Source: Ettlia oleoabundans
Taxonomy: Eukaryota > Chlorophyta > Chlorophyceae > Chlamydomonadales
DNA length: 13,987 nucleotides
NCBI GenBank assembly: GCA_019693395.1
Contig: JAAMXP010000817.1
Span: 1 to 13,987 of the forward strand
Direction: 5' to 3'
The notes beneath the pieces are model-generated. The model was not told the origin of the DNA. It searched no databases and saw nothing but the letters and a program-made list of their open reading frames with translations. The translations under genes were made by a program, and so were the position numbers. This document shows, one piece after another, positions 10,244-13,987 of this stretch. Position 1 is the stretch's first letter; each line of letters starts with the position of its first letter.

Positions 10244-10647
10244 GACGGGCAAATGTTTGCAATAAGCAACACATCGTTTGGAGCGATCACATCGAAGCTT
10301 TTTGCTTAAGCAGCAGGTTCCCCCAGGGTGGCGCCACGCTGGCGGTAGCGAGCACAGCAGATGGCTTGTTGTTGTGCTGTCTGGGGGTACGCCGTGTTGC
10401 TGCTGACGGGTTTGCACTACAACCTACCACGTCCAAAATGGCAATGCTCAAACACTTCCAGGAATCTTAAGCGCAAGAACTAGCCAGCATTGCACCTTGC
10501 GGCATTCATCACTAACACCCAACTTTGCAGGGGCAGCTGCCGCACACAAACTGACGGCACGCCTTCAACTTTGCAACGGCAACTACCGCAAACAAAATGA
10601 CAGTGCGCCCGGCAACCCAACCAGGTATATATTTATTGCAAGGAGAT
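10244..10647. other. Intergenic region upstream of the unknown gene
   Basis: Between the ATG at 10243 and the polyadenylation signal of the upstream glycanase gene lie about 400 bp. This must contain the promoter of the unknown gene. It includes a 46-bp tandem duplication (10520-10611) and no clear TATA box on the minus strand. Part of it (10244-10417) is open in frame with the start exon. Confidence 0.5.
10520..10611. repeat. Two-copy 46-bp tandem repeat
   Basis: Copies at 10520-10565 and 10566-10611 both begin CAACTTTGCA and match at 35 of 46 positions by direct comparison. They lie between two same-strand genes, about 280-370 bp upstream of the ATG at 10243. Confidence 0.75.
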
Positions 10648-10652
10648 TTACA
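10648..10652 (-). terminator. TGTAA polyadenylation signal of the peptide:N-glycanase gene
   Basis: The minus strand reads TGTAA 45 nt past the TAG at 10699-10697, at the distance expected for a chlorophyte polyadenylation signal. The A/T-rich stretch just beyond (10625-10640) would hold the cleavage site. Confidence 0.65.
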
Positions 10653-10696
10653 GCTCCAGTATTTGCAGTACATGTAAGAAGCTCTGCCCCGTACTG

Positions 10697-13600
10697 CTAA
10701 CTTGGTGGCCCTCCGGCAAACAGCGCTGCCCATGGGTTGTCAGCGCTTCCCCCCTCAGCCGGATGACTTGCGGGCGCCTCACCCATTAGCGGCATTTGCT
10801 GCAAGGGCTGCTGCTGCTGCGCCTGCCCTTGCAGCTGTGCTTGATGCTGCGCCTGCTGTGCTTCCTCCCCGGCCTGCTGCGCCTGCTGTGCTTCCTGCTC
10901 CGGCCCCGGCTGCAGGTGGAGGTCTGCCAGGCCCTTAGCAGCATCCTGCTCGCGCTGCTCGGCAGCTGCATCTGCTGCCTTATTAGCAATAGGAGGTGTG
11001 CCATCGCTGCCATTATCCCCTGGCTGCTGCTGCTTCTGCTTTTCAAGCTTCTGTCCATCTTGCTGCTGCGGGTGCTGAGGCTGTTCCATTGCCTTTCTTT
11101 TCACCTGCCCTATTCCTTCCGCTGGCGGATGCTCCCCCAACTGCCGTGCGTAGAGCTCTAAGCCAGCAAGCTGCACCGAGTTGGCGGTACCAGGAGTAGC
11201 CACTCTCACTACCCGTAGCCGGAAACGGCGGGACGCAGGCACGCTGCCATCGGCACCACTACGACCACTGCTCTTGCTGCCGCTGATATCGTTGGCAACA
11301 GCTGTGCCACTGCTGCTGATGACAGCATTGCCACCGACTGCGCTGCTGCTGCTGCTACTGGATTCAGCAGCGCCGCCGCTGACGTGTATCAGCAAACGAT
11401 GGCGGCGGTGCAGGAACCGCAGGCTTGGCTGCTCGTCAACAACTACCCAGGTGCCCTCGTCTGCATCGGCAGTGCACATGGGGGGAAAGCTTGCGCAAAG
11501 GAGGCGCAGCAGTCGACTCAATTCGCATAGGGGCAAGGCAACGCACACAGAGCAGAGCAGTTTGTCGCCCAAGATTTTAACCCAGTGCCAACATGGCACC
11601 GGCTGGATCTGGCGCCTGAAACCGGCAGGGCAGGTAACAGTGCAAGAAACCGCCAGCATGACTTCAGCGCTGCATCACAATTCCAGCGCTGCGGCGGCTT
11701 TGAGCGTGGCAGGGGCACTCACCCTCCGCCCATGCCTCCAACACAACGTGCCGGGGGTCCCTCTCGGGGCAGTCGTTGGCCGAGGTGATGGCATAAGCCG
11801 CCACCACTGCCTCTGGCTGCTCGTGAGGCAACCGATACTCCAGCCAGGCTCCGTTGCTTCGCTTGCCGCCAAAGTCAAGCCACTTGGTGTGGCTGCTGCC
11901 GTCAAATGCACACTGCGCCAGCTCAGTGGGCGGGTTTTCTCCCGAGGCGCGTACCGCCCCGCCGCACAGGCGGCGGAGCTGGGGGTGGGAGTGGCAGTAC
12001 GGGTTGAATGCAGCCAGGTGGCTGTCCTTAGCGAGGCGGTACCGCGTGCCCGGAGGCGGTGGCAGGGCCGCCGGCGGCGATGCGGCGGCGGCGCCTCCGG
12101 AGCCATCCTCGCCCCGCGCAGCGCGCCAGGCGGCGTCGCCCGTCTGCCTTGCCGGCAGTGGTTCCGCCTCTCCGCTCGCCCCTGGCCGGCCGCTGGCACT
12201 ATTCAGCAGCTGCTGCGCCTCCAGCAAATCGCGCTGCTCTAACTCCCATTGCTGACCTGGCGCCAGGCTGGCACGCAGGCGGGTGGTGACGTGGCGCAGG
12301 AAGCCGGACAGCCACTCCTCGCCTACCAGCCCGCGCCTGCAGTAGTTGAGAACAGTGGTGGGGGGGCAAGAGCTGGATATGCGATCAGGCGGGAGAGGGC
12401 ATCAGACCCAGATATGGGGGGGGCGGCCCAAGAGATCTGCTTGCGTTAAACAGTGGTGCTTTGGTACGACAGCAAACACAGCATGGACAGACCGTATGAG
12501 GCCTTGAGTACCAGGTTCTCATGTGAGAGTCTTGTGAACAAGACTGCCATGCATTTGCAGCGGACCACGTTAACCAATTCATGTCATACTCAATTGTCAA
12601 CCCAAACAAGAAACAAAATATACACTTGCATCAAATCTGATGCATCAGAACAGCTATAGGCGGTGTAAGTGGTGCCATCACAGTACCTGCGCTGGAGCTC
12701 CTTGTACTGCCGAGTGTACCGCCGCGTTACGTCTGAAGCTCCGTGACAGCCCACTGCAACCACGTAGCTCAGCTTCTTGCCCCATCCCGCCTGCAGCAGT
12801 TGGACAAAGGGCCAAGGTAAAATGCTTGGAAAGGAGGGAAAAGCAATCATCTTATGGTGGATATAGGCAGCAAATATATCGTCTAGTCATCTTGCGCAGC
12901 AGCCGAAACAGCCACGGTACACAAGGGGTGTGCGCGCTAACCAGCAGCGGTACAAACACAGCAGTACAGTATCAAACTAAGCAGTACAACCCTAGTGCTT
13001 GCGGCATACGTGCCTCGTACAGCAGGGGTTTGTCTGCCGTCGCCTCACAGGGGTCCAGGTGGATCCACCTGTGCTGAACTGGCGACCAATACTCCGTCTG
13101 CAGGCATGGTAGGCAAAATGTTGTGGGGAGTAAGCTTGTGGTTCATAAAATATCCGTCTGCCTGCATGGGAATTGGCTGCAGCAGGCAGGAGCAGGGCGG
13201 GGCAGGTTTATTTATGACCATTGCTCAGTTAGCGCCCAAGAGGCAAACCAGAAGCAGAACATAAAGTTGCTCTCAGGTAACCCAAGGGTTGTGTTGTGCC
13301 TGGCTTAGGTTTGGGTAGCGTCTATCTATCTCTTGATGTAATGGAGAGGCAAAAAACACTGATATGGAGGACAAAACCGATCGGTTGGACAAGGGATCCG
13401 GGTGCAGCCTGTATCACCCAGTCCATCACCAATGCAAAAGACGTAGAAAAACGTTGAAACAGAAAAACTTGAACAGGGAAGCTGGATGTCCCACCCAGAT
13501 GTGGTCCTCCCAGTCCATCACCAGGCGTGCCTCCAGCCCAGTCGCCCTGCAGCACAACACCATGGCGCGACCACAAGGCCGTGAAGGCAGCGGTGCAGTT

Positions 13601-13825
13601 GCGCTTGGGTGTGGTGTGACTGGAAGCCATGGCCAGCACAAGCAAGAGGCTGGTACCGGCTCGAGCCCCAGGCTATCCAACCGCCTGCAAATCCCTCTGC
13701 AAAGCAGCCAGTTAGGCTCGCCAGCAACGACATCAGCCAACTGCCGTGCAACTACCCAGCCATGCAACCAGTCAGGCAGGCAGCCTAGCCCACCTGCAGC
13801 AGAGAGTGAAGCAGTTGGCCCACTC
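10697..13825 (-). CDS. PNG1: Cytosolic peptide:N-glycanase with C-terminal discoidin-like domain, 5' end off window
   Basis: Removes N-glycans from misfolded glycoproteins exported from the ER, ahead of proteasomal degradation. Exons: 13794-13825, 13495-13546, 13014-13097, 12687-12790, 11723-12336 and 10697-11460. Phases all close, giving 549 visible residues. Transglutaminase-core motifs in order are [27 protein letters not shown] (catalytic His, human H336), RWIHLDPCE (catalytic Asp, human D353), [18 protein letters not shown] and [10 protein letters not shown]. The nucleophile Cys (human C309) should lie two residues before the first visible Glu, in the unseen preceding exon. From about residue 225 comes a discoidin/F5-8C-like domain ([34 protein letters not shown], ending [10 protein letters not shown]). 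It is split by a Ser/Gly-rich insert of about 50 residues. The tail is Gln/Ala-rich and ends [13 protein letters not shown]. One intron is GC-AG. Confidence 0.93.
10846..10896 (-). repeat. 30-bp period coding repeat in the Gln/Ala-rich tail
   Basis: A 21-bp block is identical at 10846-10866 and 10876-10896 (period 30 bp). On the minus strand it codes two units of a ten-residue EAQQAQ-type repeat in the glycanase tail. It sits in a wider CTG/CAG-rich stretch (about 10795-10920), a likely site of length variation. Confidence 0.75.
12337..12686 (-). other. Intron of the peptide:N-glycanase gene
   Basis: GTACTG donor at 12686 and CTACTGCAG acceptor ending at 12337. This 350-bp intron is A/T-richer than its exons and shows no gene on either strand. 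Splicing restores an Arg codon from AG and G. Confidence 0.85.
12791..13013 (-). other. GC-AG intron in the peptide:N-glycanase gene
   Basis: The upstream exon codes ...DKPLLYE and ends GAG|GCACGT; the downstream exon starts after CTGCTGCAG with AGWGKKLSY. Only this phase-0 junction yields the conserved [13 protein letters not shown] block. The nearest GT (four bases on, phase 1) would shift the frame and lose GWGKK. The donor is a weaker GC site than usual (GCACGT). Confidence 0.75.
13098..13494 (-). other. Intron of the peptide:N-glycanase gene, containing a decoy acceptor
   Basis: GTGGGA donor at 13494 and GCCTGCAG acceptor ending at 13098, joining DHIW to TEYWSP in phase 0. A near copy of the acceptor and exon start lies 60 nt upstream at 13153-13168 (14 of 16 bases match 13093-13108). 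No gene is visible inside. Confidence 0.85.
13547..13793 (-). other. Intron of the peptide:N-glycanase gene
   Basis: GTGGGC donor at 13793 and TTGTGCTGCAG acceptor ending at 13547. Splicing completes an Arg codon and joins [11 protein letters not shown] to ATGLEAR. The last intron bases (TGCTGCAG) happen to repeat the last exon bases, so an unspliced reading also gives LCCRA, which can mislead gene callers. Confidence 0.85.
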
Positions 13826-13987
13826 CTGCAGGAAAGCGGCCAACAGGGGCACACAAGCAAGCTTCAGCAAACCGGGCATACAAAGCAGACTTTTTGGCTT
13901 TGGGGTTGCTGCAACAACCTTCACGAGTTGCCAGCTGGCCAGCTCGGTGCAACAGGGCTGGTAAACAGAAGGGACCCCGCCTCCCCC
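13826..13987 (-). other. 3' part of a further intron of the peptide:N-glycanase gene
   Basis: A TTTCCTGCAG acceptor ends at 13826. In all three minus-strand frames the 162 bases upstream lack a Cys-Gly block ending in a donor, so the exon with the catalytic Cys is outside the window. Confidence 0.7.

Noticed and set aside
11181..12242. Long plus-strand ORF of 353 residues
   Set aside because: It lies antisense to two glycanase exons whose minus-strand frames carry conserved discoidin-like motifs. The plus-strand protein is Leu/Arg/Ala-rich shadow.
13495..13600. Unspliced reading [15 protein letters not shown] as the glycanase active-site region
   Set aside because: It lacks EWANCFT. The true segment is the separate 32-nt exon at 13794-13825; the match arises because the intron ends in TGCTGCAG.
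1..13987. Mobile elements, CRISPR arrays, tRNA or rRNA genes
   Set aside because: No terminal inverted repeats, transposase or reverse-transcriptase motifs, spaced direct repeats or cloverleaf sequences were recognised by reading both strands.

Overview
This window looks like nuclear DNA of a green alga (chlorophyte, probably Chlorella-like). Four points support this. The DNA is GC-rich. Every recognisable gene is cut into many short exons with clean GT-AG or GC-AG borders. The proteins carry Ala-, Ser- and Gln-rich filler. TGTAA, the usual chlorophyte polyadenylation signal, follows the stop codons of two genes. There is no operon structure, rRNA, tRNA, CRISPR array or recognisable transposon. 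I rebuilt the exons by hand from codon phase and family motifs; no alignment or transcript data were used.

Layout, left to right. (1) 92-2197, minus: a secreted 5'-nucleotidase of the metallophosphoesterase superfamily, six exons, with its 3' end running off the left edge. (2) 2236-4118: a gene-poor divergent intergenic region with one weak small Cys-containing ORF. (3) 4119-6419, plus: a complete seven-exon gene for a four-helix DUF599-type membrane protein, with a 29-nt exon and a GC-AG intron. (4) 6420-6915: the 3' region between two convergent genes. (5) 6916-10243, minus: a multi-exon gene for an unrecognised, Ala/Leu-rich, probably helical protein of about 720 residues; several splice sites are uncertain. 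(6) 10244-10696: a short same-strand intergenic region with a 46-bp tandem duplication and the TGTAA signal of the next gene. (7) 10697-13825, minus: a cytosolic peptide:N-glycanase (PNG1/NGLY1 family) lacking its 5' end, with a discoidin-like C-terminal domain and a Gln-rich tail. Its nucleophilic cysteine should sit just outside the visible sequence, in the preceding exon.

The genes do not form an evident pathway. The nucleotidase would act outside the cell or in the secretory lumen on nucleotides. The glycanase would act in the cytosol on misfolded glycoproteins exported from the ER. The DUF599 protein is an integral membrane protein of unknown function. The most interesting signals concern gene structure: two well-supported GC-AG introns, two exons of about 30 nt, and intronic copies of exon edges. 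I do not see evidence of a new multi-gene system.
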